A stretch of DNA of 64,000 nt from Flavobacteriaceae bacterium Ga0077528. Lineage in GTDB: Bacteria; Bacteroidota; Bacteroidia; Flavobacteriales; Flavobacteriaceae. A program made the position numbers and the translations under genes. Under the pieces are notes generated by a model. That model did no database searches. It had not been told where the DNA came from and saw nothing but the letters and a program-made list of their open reading frames with translations. Shown here piece after piece: positions 7,046 through 14,792 of the stretch (its first letter is position 1; every line of letters begins with the position of its first letter). The DNA lies in NCBI GenBank assembly GCA_001464475.1, contig LNDX01000017.1:1-64000 (forward strand), in the 5' to 3' direction.

Positions 7046-7360
7046 TTAATTAATCAAATGAATTACTACCATAATTTGACTTTCTGGATGTTCTCTTGAA
7101 TCAATCTTTTGAATAGTTGTTTTAAGATGTTTATTCATTCCTAAGGTCAATAATTTGTATATAATTCTATTTTCTCCTCTAGGTACAAAACCTAATTTAC
7201 TGTCCTTGTAATAGATTGCAACCGCTCTTGCGTCAAATTTATTATCCGAATCCAATCTAAGTTCTAAAGCTTTACCTACTTTAAGCTTTCTAAAAACAAT
7301 TGCGCCTTCATAGTAGGTAAAACCTGCAATAGTAAAATGTGCTAAATGTTCCATCTTCAT
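7046..7360 (-). CDS. HIRAN-domain protein
   Basis: Residues about 7-95 of 104 show the HIRAN pattern (FTIAGFTYYEGA, then LKVGKALELRLDSDNKFD, ARAVAIYY and KLGFVPRGENRIIYKLL). HIRAN domains bind DNA 3' ends in HLTF and occur alone in bacteria, often near nucleic-acid-processing genes. Here it stands alone, is encoded directly downstream of a cluster of tRNA-like sequences and precedes the hypothetical gene at 6707. A role in recognising nucleic-acid ends would fit the neighbourhood but is inference. Confidence 0.75.
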   Translation of the reverse strand: MKMEHLAHFTIAGFTYYEGAIVFRKLKVGKALELRLDSDNKFDARAVAIYYKDSKLGFVPRGENRIIYKLLTLGMNKHLKTTIQKIDSREHPESQIMVVIHLIN

Positions 7361-7401
7361 GATTTCTCTTTTTTTAATTAATAATTAGGTTTTACTACTT
7401 G

Positions 7402-7474
7402 TGGAACAGATTCGAGTTGAACGAATACCTCTAGTTCTTCAGACTAACGTGCACACCACATACACCACTGTTCC
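7402..7474 (-). tRNA. tRNA-Phe(GAA)-like gene
   Basis: A full 73-nt cloverleaf can be drawn. Acceptor GGAACAG pairs with CTGTTCC over seven bases, the D stem is GTGT/GCAC, the anticodon arm is TTAGT-CTGAAGA-ACTAG (anticodon GAA), and the T arm is ATTCG-TTCAACT-CGAAT. The D loop is unusual (ATGTGGTGT). No CCA is encoded. Whether it is a charged tRNA or a mimic cannot be told from sequence. Confidence 0.6.
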
Positions 7475-7480
7475 TTTTTG

Positions 7481-7553
7481 TACAGGAAGAAGGGCTCGAA
7501 CCTTCAAAATTCAGATCCTAAATCTGACGCGTCTACCATTTCGCCATTCCTGC
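7481..7553 (-). tRNA. tRNA-Leu(TAG)-like gene lacking the long variable arm
   Basis: Acceptor GCAGGAA pairs with TTCCTGT (seven pairs, one wobble). The D arm reads GCGAAATGGTAGACGC as in leucine tRNAs, the anticodon arm is TCAGA-TTTAGGA-TCTGA (anticodon TAG), and the T arm is GAAGG-TTCGAGC-CCTTC. The variable region is only five bases, whereas bacterial tRNA-Leu normally carries a long extra arm. It starts 6 bp from the Phe-like gene. Confidence 0.6.
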
Positions 7554-7560
7554 ATTTTGT

Positions 7561-7642
7561 CTGAGAAGCAGTCCCGAAACTTCGGGAGAACTTGCGACCT
7601 CTCGCGTCCAAGGCGAGTAAACAACCACCGTTATCTTCCCAG
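7561..7642 (-). tRNA. tRNA-Pro(TGG)-like sequence with hairpin inserted in T arm
   Basis: Acceptor strands CTGGGAAG and CTTCTCAG pair over eight positions with one wobble. The anticodon arm CTCGC-CTTGGAC-GCGAG gives anticodon TGG. The T arm is disrupted by TCCCGAAGTTTCGGGA, itself a perfect small hairpin of a kind that recurs in Flavobacteria as a mobile palindrome. The unit is probably not a functional elongator tRNA. Confidence 0.45.
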
Positions 7643-7647
7643 AGGTT

Positions 7648-7703
7648 ACTCAAAGCGGCTACAGTTTTGAGAGACAGTCAAAACAACCAACCAACTTTGA
7701 GTG
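7648..7703 (-). tRNA. Minimal tRNA-Asp(GTC)-like hairpin
   Basis: ACTCAAAG and CTTTGAGT close a 56-nt unit that contains one anticodon-like arm, TTTTGA-CTGTCTC-TCAAAA (anticodon GTC), but no recognisable T arm and only a fragment of a D arm (TTGGTTGG). It could be a decayed tRNA or a deliberate minimal mimic. Confidence 0.35.
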
Positions 7704-7727
7704 GTTTCCTTTCTAAAAAAACCTTGC

Positions 7728-7798
7728 GATTTTGGAAGGATTCGAACCTACAACCATTGGCTTAACAAGCCACCGCTCTACCCTTGAGCTACAAAATC
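7728..7798 (-). tRNA. tRNA-Asn(GTT)-like gene
   Basis: Acceptor GATTTTG pairs with CAAAATC over seven bases. The D arm is GCTC-AAGGGTA-GAGC, the anticodon arm GTGGC-TTGTTAA-GCCAA gives anticodon GTT with one weak pair, and a T arm with GTAGGTTCGAA follows. The length of about 71-72 nt is normal. A terminator lies just upstream on the same strand (7814-7841), so transcription of the cluster must start between them or read through. Confidence 0.6.
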
Positions 7799-7813
7799 AG
7801 TAAGTAGTAGGCA

Positions 7814-7841
7814 CAAAAAAAGCACCTCGAAAAAGGTGCTT
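7814..7841 (-). terminator. Terminator on minus strand
   Basis: AGCACCT and AGGTGCT form a 7-bp stem with a 6-base loop, followed on the minus strand by seven T. It follows the small frame at 7892-8011 and precedes the tRNA-like cluster. Confidence 0.6.
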
Positions 7842-7891
7842 CATATCATAACAACAGAATACTACTATTCCATTGGCTTGCATTGATGCAC

Positions 7892-8011
7892 CTATATATT
7901 GTAAAACCCAAAGTCAAAACTCGGAGCTCCATTCAGTTCATTATGTTGTAAACAATCTTTCATTGCTAAAGCTTTTATTTCCTGTACTTGTGAATTATAT
8001 CGTGATCTCAT
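7892..8011 (-). CDS. Possible 39-residue small protein
   Basis: The ATG at 8011 opens MRSRYNSQVQEIKALAMKDC and the frame ends SFDFGFYNI. A minus-strand TATCTTTG element at 8215-8222 could be its promoter with a long leader through heptamer repeats, and a terminator follows at 7814-7841. There is no recognised family. The packaging between promoter and terminator favours a real unit, but coding is unproven. Confidence 0.35.
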   Translation of the reverse strand: MRSRYNSQVQEIKALAMKDCLQHNELNGAPSFDFGFYNI

Positions 8012-8500
8012 TTTTTTATTGTATAATGTATTGTTGTATAATGTATAACTGTAAATTGTTCTAGCTATTATCTATTTTCTATTATCTATTTTCTATTTTC
8101 TATTTTCTATTTTCTGAAAACTGTGACTGAAAACTGAAAACTACGACTAAAAACTGAAAACTGCGACTGAAAACTGCGACTGAAAACAGAACACTGATTA
8201 CTAATTTTCCGCTGCAAAGATAAAGTCAAAAAAAACTAACTTCCAAATTTATTTTCAATTTATTTTATTGATTTTCAATTAGTTACACTAAATTTTAAAC
8301 ATAGAAAATCCTGTCCACTATTCTAGTAGATTCCTTATTAGTGTCAAATGACTGTCTCTCATTTGGTTACTTTTCAAGGTTATATGGCGCTATAATTATA
8401 ATTCATTAAACATATTTTTTCATTTTTTTGCCACAAAGACACTAAGTCACTAAGTTTCTTGATGTTTTTGCTTTTCATTTGTCATTATTTTTCTCTTTTA
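8012..8500. other. Gene-free stretch with heptamer tracts
   Basis: It holds a TGTATAATGTAT-rich start, a CTATTTT heptamer tract (8065-8116), GAAAACT-type heptamers (8115-8192), the minus-strand -7 element at 8215-8222 and a GCCACAAAGACACTAAGTCAC element near 8440. No gene is supported. Confidence 0.6.
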
Positions 8501-8503
8501 AAC

Positions 8504-8536
8504 AAAAAAAACGTCCCATTTTCATAGGACGTTTTG
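8504..8536 (-). terminator. Terminator of 35-residue peptide gene
   Basis: AAAACGTCC and GGACGTTTT form a 9-bp stem around a 10-base loop. The minus-strand side runs into eight T. It lies 27 bp after the stop codon of the peptide frame at 8563-8670. Confidence 0.7.
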
Positions 8537-8562
8537 CATATATTTTGGTAATTTTTCTAAAA

Positions 8563-8670
8563 TTAACTTTCAATTTCATAAAAACACCTACAACGTCCAC
8601 CACATCCAACAGAATATCTTCCTGCCAAACGGTCTATATTTAGATTAAAAAGTGATTGAATTGTGTGCAT
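8563..8670 (-). CDS. 35-residue Gly/Cys-rich small protein
   Basis: The frame begins MHTIQSLFNLNIDRLAGRYS and ends VGCGGRCRCFYEIES. It is a complete small transcription unit: a minus-strand promoter at 8691-8720 puts the expected start of transcription about 10-15 bases ahead of the ATG, and a strong terminator follows. Three cysteines and two arginines in the GCGGRCRC block suggest metal binding or a modified peptide, but no family is recognised and no maturation enzyme is adjacent. It lies downstream of the cytochrome gene on the same strand. Confidence 0.5.
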   Translation of the reverse strand: MHTIQSLFNLNIDRLAGRYSVGCGGRCRCFYEIES

Positions 8671-8690
8671 TTGTTTTTATTTTTCGAGGG

Positions 8691-8720
8691 CAAAAGTAAT
8701 TGTTTTTTTGAAATAGACAA
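8691..8720 (-). promoter_or_regulatory. Bacteroidota-type promoter for small peptide
   Basis: On the minus strand TTG (8718-8720) and TACTTTTG (8691-8698) are separated by 19 bp, matching the TTG / TAnnTTTG consensus. Confidence 0.6.
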
Positions 8721-8754
8721 CGACTTCACAATTTTTATGATTTTGAATTAACTG

Positions 8755-9471
8755 TTATTCTTTAAAAAACTCCCATTCACTTTGTTTTGATGAACGTTTA
8801 GCATAAAATCCCACTTGCAAAAAACTCACATCATCAACAGTATTGTCTTTATCAAAAACCTGATGTAAAGTTGTTGGTTTCCAATCGATGGGAGTATGTT
8901 TTTCTTTACACCCAAAAACCCATTGCTTCTTGGTATTGTAACGCGCAAAAAGTATCGGTTTATCTTCCTTTACAATGTGAATACACCATTGAGCATTTTT
9001 GTTTTCCAATTCGTTAAATCTAAAATAAAGTGGCACTGGTATTCCTTTCAACGTCATCTGATAACGTTCTTCAATGTAATAATAAATAGCGTCTAAATCT
9101 TCGTTTTTGAGATGTAGTGAAGCTGGCATTAAACCCCAATTTTTTGCTCTAATTTGCATCACAATGGGATCTTTTTTAAATTTAGATGCATTAGGATCTC
9201 GAGTGTAATCGTACAGCCATTTTACATCTCGCTTTTTGGTAATTCCTCCCAAAGGTGGCGCTGTTGCAATTTTTGTCATTGCAGCATCATGACATGAAAT
9301 ACAATTGGCGCGATAGAGTTGCTCGCCTTTTTTAAATTTAACATCGTTGGTTTGTTGTTGCAACTCTTTAGTGTTTTGGTATGCTGTTTTTTTGCTCAAC
9401 GGCACGAAAACAAAAAACAAAACCAAACTTAGAACAATTACAAATACAAACTTAAATTTTTTGACAAACAT
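8755..9471 (-). CDS. Membrane-anchored monohaem cytochrome c protein
   Basis: With the start at 9471 the 238-residue protein opens with an uncleaved-looking hydrophobic anchor (about residues 6-25). A class I cytochrome c domain follows, with haem motif CISCH at 57-61 and a probable distal Met in WGLMPAS. The C-terminal 110 residues form an extra domain with CIHIVKEDKPILFARY and WVFGCKEKHTPID that I do not recognise. The start at 9516 would add a charged leader overlapping the neighbouring gene and is less likely. It begins 17 bp after the RlaP-type gene, so the two may be co-transcribed. A link between this protein and RNA repair is not obvious. Confidence 0.75.
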   Translation of the reverse strand: MFVKKFKFVFVIVLSLVLFFVFVPLSKKTAYQNTKELQQQTNDVKFKKGEQLYRANCISCHDAAMTKIATAPPLGGITKKRDVKWLYDYTRDPNASKFKKDPIVMQIRAKNWGLMPASLHLKNEDLDAIYYYIEERYQMTLKGIPVPLYFRFNELENKNAQWCIHIVKEDKPILFARYNTKKQWVFGCKEKHTPIDWKPTTLHQVFDKDNTVDDVSFLQVGFYAKRSSKQSEWEFFKE

Positions 9472-9487
9472 TGATTCAATTGTTAGT

Positions 9488-10579
9488 TTACGAATATAGA
9501 GCTTCCCTAATCTCAACCAAGACTGCCGTTACTTTTTCAACATCAGGACTATCAGGCAAAGCACTCGTTTCATAATATTTTTCAATAGAAATAATCAAAT
9601 TATCTGCCTTTTCTAGCAAAGCATCGTATTCCATCACTCCAGCTTTTATGGAAAGTAGTTCTTCCCTATTGGAAACTCTTATGTTCAAAGTGCCTTTAGA
9701 CAAAATTTGCTCAGCCGTTTGCAATAACCTTATGGTGTGCATCATGTTTTTACTGTCGTAATTCTTGCCGTGTTCTTGGTTGGTTTGGTAGCGTTCTTCG
9801 TTGCGCTTTTCCATCCATTCCCTGTATTCTTTGTATTCTTTGCAATATTTAGAATAACCGTCTTGATTACACGATAAATACGCTAGTTCCTTCTCACCTT
9901 TCGGAATGGACGACAACGAAACCTCATTCGATAATTCATTTTTTATAATACCACGATAACCTAAAGTTGCGGATTCGTCATAAAACAAGGCATACATTCC
10001 TTTGGAGTTGGGCATGTTGATTAAACCACAACGTTCTTGTAAAAGGCCACCTCGTCCTTCGGACACTCCTCCAAAGGAGGAGAATTCTCCTAACCAAGTT
10101 TTTAGTGGAATGGAATCATAACCTTGCAACACATAACAAAAATCGAGCAGACTTTTCTTTTCTTGCTCCATTGGATTGACGATTTTTTTCTTCAAACCAC
10201 GCGCCTTTTTAATTTGCGTCATGGCGTAACCTGCAAAACTATCTTTACACAATTTAGATAAGAAATCGTCCAAATTCAAACGCTCCATTAACGGATGTTT
10301 GTACAAAATACAATCGTCTGGCGATGCCAAAATCTCTAAAATATTGGGATTGTTTTTCAACAGTAATTCTACAAAACGACCTAGTTCATAATATACCTCA
10401 TCATTAGTTTCATTACTAATTTGAGGAATATAACTCAACCCATAAAACTGTTCTTTAGGCAAATAATACACGCCTTTAATATCAGTATCAGAAGTTGGTG
10501 TGTTTAACCCAAACGACTTACTGCCCGAAATGACTTCGAAGAGAATTAGGTTTTGGGATTTTAGGTTTTGGATGGTCAT
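9488..10579 (-). CDS. RlaP-type nucleotidyltransferase (copy 1)
   Basis: The 363-residue protein carries the DNA-polymerase-beta-type nucleotidyltransferase signature near its start: SGSKSFGLNTPTSDTDIKG, with GS at 19-20 and the metal-binding pair D31 and D33. The helical remainder includes KKSLLDFCYVLQGYDSIPL and KNMMHTIRLLQTAEQIL, the pattern of the RlaP family associated with RtcB in RNA-repair loci. The predicted role is addition of nucleotides to, or modification of, RNA ends; no substrate is established from sequence. The start at 10579 is preferred because 10603 would overlap the helicase stop. It is directly downstream of hamB. Confidence 0.8.
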   Translation of the reverse strand: MTIQNLKSQNLILFEVISGSKSFGLNTPTSDTDIKGVYYLPKEQFYGLSYIPQISNETNDEVYYELGRFVELLLKNNPNILEILASPDDCILYKHPLMERLNLDDFLSKLCKDSFAGYAMTQIKKARGLKKKIVNPMEQEKKSLLDFCYVLQGYDSIPLKTWLGEFSSFGGVSEGRGGLLQERCGLINMPNSKGMYALFYDESATLGYRGIIKNELSNEVSLSSIPKGEKELAYLSCNQDGYSKYCKEYKEYREWMEKRNEERYQTNQEHGKNYDSKNMMHTIRLLQTAEQILSKGTLNIRVSNREELLSIKAGVMEYDALLEKADNLIISIEKYYETSALPDSPDVEKVTAVLVEIREALYS

Positions 10580-10592
10580 TTTTAAAAAAATA

Positions 10593-13500
10593 TTATGCTT
10601 CAAATTTAAGATATGGATTTAGATTAATCATTTTCCATTGATCATCATTCTTATCGTAATCAAAAAAAACTCCTTCAACACTATTAATTGAAGAAAAATC
10701 AATTTCTGATTCACTAATATCTTCAACTATTTTAAAGTCTGGACTTGTTAAATACTGTTTTCCATTAATTTCTTTGGCAATTAAACGAGAAGTGATATTG
10801 TGCTTATCAGCAAACGTAAAATTTGGTACAGGTTTTAAAATAATTATTTCTCTTTTTGAGAACTTAGATAGCAATACAAGCCATTTGGATGCTTCTTCGG
10901 ATATTAAAATCTTATATTTCTCAATATTATTAATTAAATCATTTTTGTAGAATTTGATGCTCTTATCCCATAATTCATCATCATATAGTTTGCTAATTTC
11001 ATTAGCTGAAGATCTCGACCTAATTCCAGATTGATAAATTTTTACGCTTACTAAATTTGGTAAACCGAGTTCAACCAAAATTGATAGCTCTTCTATCGTT
11101 TCCGCTTCTTCAAATAGCTCTCTGCTTTTTAATTTTTTTGAGATTCCATTTAATACCCAAGGAAGACTATATGAATAATATTTTGTTACAATACTTGTTG
11201 CCTGCTCAAGAGGTGCTATTTCTGATAAAGGAATTGCCTTTAACCATTTCTCTCTTATTTCATCTTGATTTACGCTTTCTATAAATTCTTCAGAAAGAAC
11301 ATTGATTTCTTTAATTTCATTTTCTAGATCTTTCAGCAAGTTAATTTTCGCATCAATATTAATTTCATTTGATAAATATTCTTGAATTATAGAAAGTATA
11401 TTGTCTAATTTATCTTCAATTTGTAAATCGCTATTAAGTGGTATTCCAGATGTTATAATTGATTTCCATTTTTCTCTATCTTCACCTACTTTTGATATAA
11501 TTCCTTTTGTTCTTGCTTTTAAAAACTGAATTACTTCTTCTCCTGTAATTTCTTCAGACCTCTGTGCTTGGATGTAAGCTAATGAATTTTTAAAATAATT
11601 ATCAGCCCAATCGTAATTATTATCAGAACTATTTATAGTATGTAGTGATAACAATCCGTCATCAATCCAATCTAGAGCATTGTTTATTGCATCTGTATTT
11701 CCTTGTATTTCGTAAATGTTATTATCTGCTATTAATTCTATCAGTTTTTCAAATGAAATATTATTAGAGTGCGCAATAGTTTTTAAAACTTTTATCAACT
11801 CTAAGCAACCACTTTGGGCCTTGTCAATCTTCGCTTTATCAAAGTAATCAAATATAAGATTTCTCTCCCAATTAATTTTTTTCGTAGTTTTGTTCAATGT
11901 ATCCAACGCTACTAAAATTTTTCCTTCATGGTCTACAAATGCCCGTCCGGCTCTTCCAGCAATATTCCAAAAATCTCTAGTAGTAATTAAATTACCAGCT
12001 TGATATAATGTTGAGAATATAACTGTAGAAACGCCTAAATTAACTCCTTGTCCTAAAGTTGAAGTCGCAATTATAACTCTTGGTTTTTCTTTACTCATTA
12101 ACCTTTCAAGAGGTAATCTAACATCAGCCAATAAATCAGCATTATGACACAAAATTCCTTTTCTAGCAAAATATAACCATTCCGATTCTTCACCATAGGA
12201 TTCAATACAGGCCAACTCAAAGGCACTCCAATCGTTTTGATTTCTAAAAAGAAATTGTGGTACATTTTCAACGCATTTATCATATTCTCTAGCAATTGTA
12301 AAAACAGATCTTTTTTGTCCAACAAAAATCAAAACAGGTCCAAACACTCTTAATTTATAAGCTGTACTTGCTATAGCTTGATTTTTGTTTTGAGGAAAAA
12401 ATTTAATTTTACTTTGTCTTGATTTTAATGGTTGTTCTTCACTTATTATAAATTTCGGATTAAAAGAATTTCTTTCTGTATCAGTACTTCTCCAATTTAA
12501 GTCTACGGAATCACCATTCCATTGAAGAATACCTAGTCTTTCATCCGATGGTCTCCAATTTTCTCTAAAAACGTTTTCGCTTGAGTTAGTGAGCCATTCA
12601 GCTAAATCCTCAGCATTAGGAAGAACAGCTGACAACAACAAGAAACGTCCATCATTTTGTTTAATGAAATATCTTAATTCTTCATAAAAAATTTCATTCA
12701 CAATTAGTCGTTTATTTGCTCCAAATAAATGACCTTCATCTATAACTACAAGTTTTATTTGATTTAGGATTTCATTATTACCCCGAAGCATTGCTTTTGC
12801 TTTTTCAGGAGTTGCTATTATTACATCTGATTCATCTATTACTTTTTCATCAAGTTTACTAAATAAGCTTCCTCCATAAAGATGCGAAACAGAAATTCCA
12901 ATATTATGAAAAATTTCGTCTAATGAGTTTTCAATTTCATAAGCTAATGATCTAAATGGCGCAATATATAATACTTTACTTCCTTTATTTTTCGTTATAC
13001 AATCTAAAATTGCAATCTCAGCAATTCTTGTTTTTCCGCTACTAGTGGGAATACTTACTACACATCCTGAATTTTCTTTATTAAGTACTTTAGATAATGA
13101 ATTTCGCTGAGTTATGAATAATTCATAAATACCTCCATACTTTTTATATGTTAATGATTGAATATAATTAGAAGGAAATCCAACATTAGTATCAAAATAT
13201 TTTTCAAGTGAGTTCCATAATGAAGCTTCTGCAATCCCATCTGTTATTATTATTAACAGCCTAACAACCCACCAAACATCAGGTTCGTTTTTGATCTCAG
13301 CAATTATTTTTAAATTTTTAAGATTAGATTTAGCTAAATCTAAAAGATACTTCTCTCCTGTATAGAAATATTTGATAAAATTGTTTAGAGATTTTGCTAT
13401 TGTAATTTCATAGACTTTTTTGCTTGAATCTATTTCATCATCATTTTTAGATAAGTAATCATCCGTATAAATTTCGTCTACCATCATAATATTTATTTCT

Positions 13501-13949
13501 TCTAGAAGCTGATAATAATTACGACTTAGAAATAAAGAAACAATTTTTGAAATAATGGTATCATTTTCAATTTTCTTAATTAATATAAATGCTTTTGAGT
13601 ATTGAAAACAAACATAATAAGATAGAGCAGAAATAAGTCCGTAATAGTTACCTAATTTAGTTCTAATTTCTGGCGAACCGTGAACGTATTCCAATATCGA
13701 AGCTCCTTTTTCTAGTGGTGACATTCCACTTTTTAAATGTTCATTCTCAATAAATCGGCAACCTAAATTGAGATAATGAAATGCTAGAAGATTTAATTTA
13801 TCATCCTTAATAGTGTATTTGGGAAAGTTATCAGTACTTTCTGATGTATTGTATAGAATATATCTAGCATTTGCTTGCGCAATTAGATTTTGCAGTGTTG
13901 AGTCTTTTTCAACTCTATCTAATTTATCTTGAATTTGATCAAAAGTCAT
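10593..13949 (-). CDS. hamB: Hachiman helicase HamB
   Basis: This 1118-residue superfamily 2 helicase has an approximately 280-residue N-terminal extension. It then shows Walker A PTSSGKT (301-307), Ia APFRSLAYE, Ib TPEKA, DEGH (404-407), motif III LSAVLPN (about 440), motif V IIATSTLGQGVNLG (about 626-639) and motif VI WNIAGRAGRA (661-670), followed by a long C-terminal region. The DEGH box and the 4-bp ATGA overlap with a DUF1837-type hamA identify it as HamB of the Hachiman antiphage system. In that system the helicase monitors DNA and releases the HamA nuclease. Its coding sequence looks AT-richer than the flanking RlaP genes, consistent with separate arrival. No truncation is seen. Confidence 0.88.
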   Translation of the reverse strand: MTFDQIQDKLDRVEKDSTLQNLIAQANARYILYNTSESTDNFPKYTIKDDKLNLLAFHYLNLGCRFIENEHLKSGMSPLEKGASILEYVHGSPEIRTKLGNYYGLISALSYYVCFQYSKAFILIKKIENDTIISKIVSLFLSRNYYQLLEEINIMMVDEIYTDDYLSKNDDEIDSSKKVYEITIAKSLNNFIKYFYTGEKYLLDLAKSNLKNLKIIAEIKNEPDVWWVVRLLIIITDGIAEASLWNSLEKYFDTNVGFPSNYIQSLTYKKYGGIYELFITQRNSLSKVLNKENSGCVVSIPTSSGKTRIAEIAILDCITKNKGSKVLYIAPFRSLAYEIENSLDEIFHNIGISVSHLYGGSLFSKLDEKVIDESDVIIATPEKAKAMLRGNNEILNQIKLVVIDEGHLFGANKRLIVNEIFYEELRYFIKQNDGRFLLLSAVLPNAEDLAEWLTNSSENVFRENWRPSDERLGILQWNGDSVDLNWRSTDTERNSFNPKFIISEEQPLKSRQSKIKFFPQNKNQAIASTAYKLRVFGPVLIFVGQKRSVFTIAREYDKCVENVPQFLFRNQNDWSAFELACIESYGEESEWLYFARKGILCHNADLLADVRLPLERLMSKEKPRVIIATSTLGQGVNLGVSTVIFSTLYQAGNLITTRDFWNIAGRAGRAFVDHEGKILVALDTLNKTTKKINWERNLIFDYFDKAKIDKAQSGCLELIKVLKTIAHSNNISFEKLIELIADNNIYEIQGNTDAINNALDWIDDGLLSLHTINSSDNNYDWADNYFKNSLAYIQAQRSEEITGEEVIQFLKARTKGIISKVGEDREKWKSIITSGIPLNSDLQIEDKLDNILSIIQEYLSNEINIDAKINLLKDLENEIKEINVLSEEFIESVNQDEIREKWLKAIPLSEIAPLEQATSIVTKYYSYSLPWVLNGISKKLKSRELFEEAETIEELSILVELGLPNLVSVKIYQSGIRSRSSANEISKLYDDELWDKSIKFYKNDLINNIEKYKILISEEASKWLVLLSKFSKREIIILKPVPNFTFADKHNITSRLIAKEINGKQYLTSPDFKIVEDISESEIDFSSINSVEGVFFDYDKNDDQWKMINLNPYLKFEA

Positions 13950-14776
13950 AAAGTTGATGGATTTGCAATTAATTCATTTGCTTTCTCAAAAACAAGATTT
14001 ATGAAGTTTTCAGGATTTTGAATTCCAATCGAAATAAAGATTAATTCTGGATTATCATTATTTAGGTTATTTTCAACAAACCTTGAAGTTTGTTCATTAC
14101 TTAATAATAGACCTGTGTAAATTAATTGTCCTTTATCCTTTATATCTTGTATTATAAAATCATCAAGTTTTAGGGCTAGTTCTTCATCACTTTTAGCAAT
14201 TTCTTCAACTAAGAAAGAATATGAAAGTGGCATTTTCTCTTTTTCTAATGAGGCTGAAATCTCATCAACAACTTTTTTTGAGGGAACTTTTCTAAATTTT
14301 GATTCTCCAAGATAAATTTTTATATCATTCCCGCTTTCTTGCTCAAAAAAATCAATCATTAACGTGTCATCTCCTTTTATGGCTTGGTCTACATTAGGAT
14401 TGTACTTTAGTTTAAAAACTTTAATTAATTCTCGATTTAGTGTGCTTTGAATGTATTCAGTAAGTAAAATTTCGGTTGCATTTCCTTTTTTTACTTTATC
14501 TGCAATTGGTAGTTTTCTGTTTTGTTCCGCATATTTTTCAAAACCCAATTCTGTATATTTTTTCTTAAGCTGTTCTAACCTAAAATTTGAATAGTGATGA
14601 CTTATTAGTTTATTAGCCAGCCATAAAATCAAATCATCATCTTCTTCATCATTTTTTTCAGTTAATTCTCGGTGACAACTTGTTTCACTTAAAGGAATAT
14701 CATTTACACTTAACCACTTTCCTAAAGGATGACTTTCATTTGGATGGTTTCCAATTAAAGTAATTTGTTTAGTCAT
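13946..14776 (-). CDS. hamA: Hachiman effector nuclease HamA (DUF1837)
   Basis: The 276-residue protein matches the HamA/DUF1837 layout. KKGNATEILLTEYI (about 97-110) supplies an upstream acidic residue, and KGDDTLMIDFFEQES (134-148) and YLGESKFRK (155-163) give the D...ExK nuclease core with E158 and K160. It overlaps hamB by four bases (ATGA), so translation is coupled. HamA is held inactive by HamB until infection is sensed and then degrades DNA. The pair sits between two RlaP genes, an unusual placement that suggests insertion into an RNA-repair operon. All recognisable active-site residues are present. Confidence 0.85.
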   Translation of the reverse strand: MTKQITLIGNHPNESHPLGKWLSVNDIPLSETSCHRELTEKNDEEDDDLILWLANKLISHHYSNFRLEQLKKKYTELGFEKYAEQNRKLPIADKVKKGNATEILLTEYIQSTLNRELIKVFKLKYNPNVDQAIKGDDTLMIDFFEQESGNDIKIYLGESKFRKVPSKKVVDEISASLEKEKMPLSYSFLVEEIAKSDEELALKLDDFIIQDIKDKGQLIYTGLLLSNEQTSRFVENNLNNDNPELIFISIGIQNPENFINLVFEKANELIANPSTL

Positions 14777-14792
14777 ACCGTATAAATTTAAA

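Noticed and set aside
7401-7670. Plus-strand open frame of 89 codons across the tRNA-like cluster
   Set aside because: It is a translation of tRNA-like DNA in the wrong strand; stems and loops explain the sequence better than coding does.
7873-8064. Plus-strand frame of 63 codons
   Set aside because: TTG start, low-complexity end in AT repeats, and it runs antisense to a better-framed small unit.
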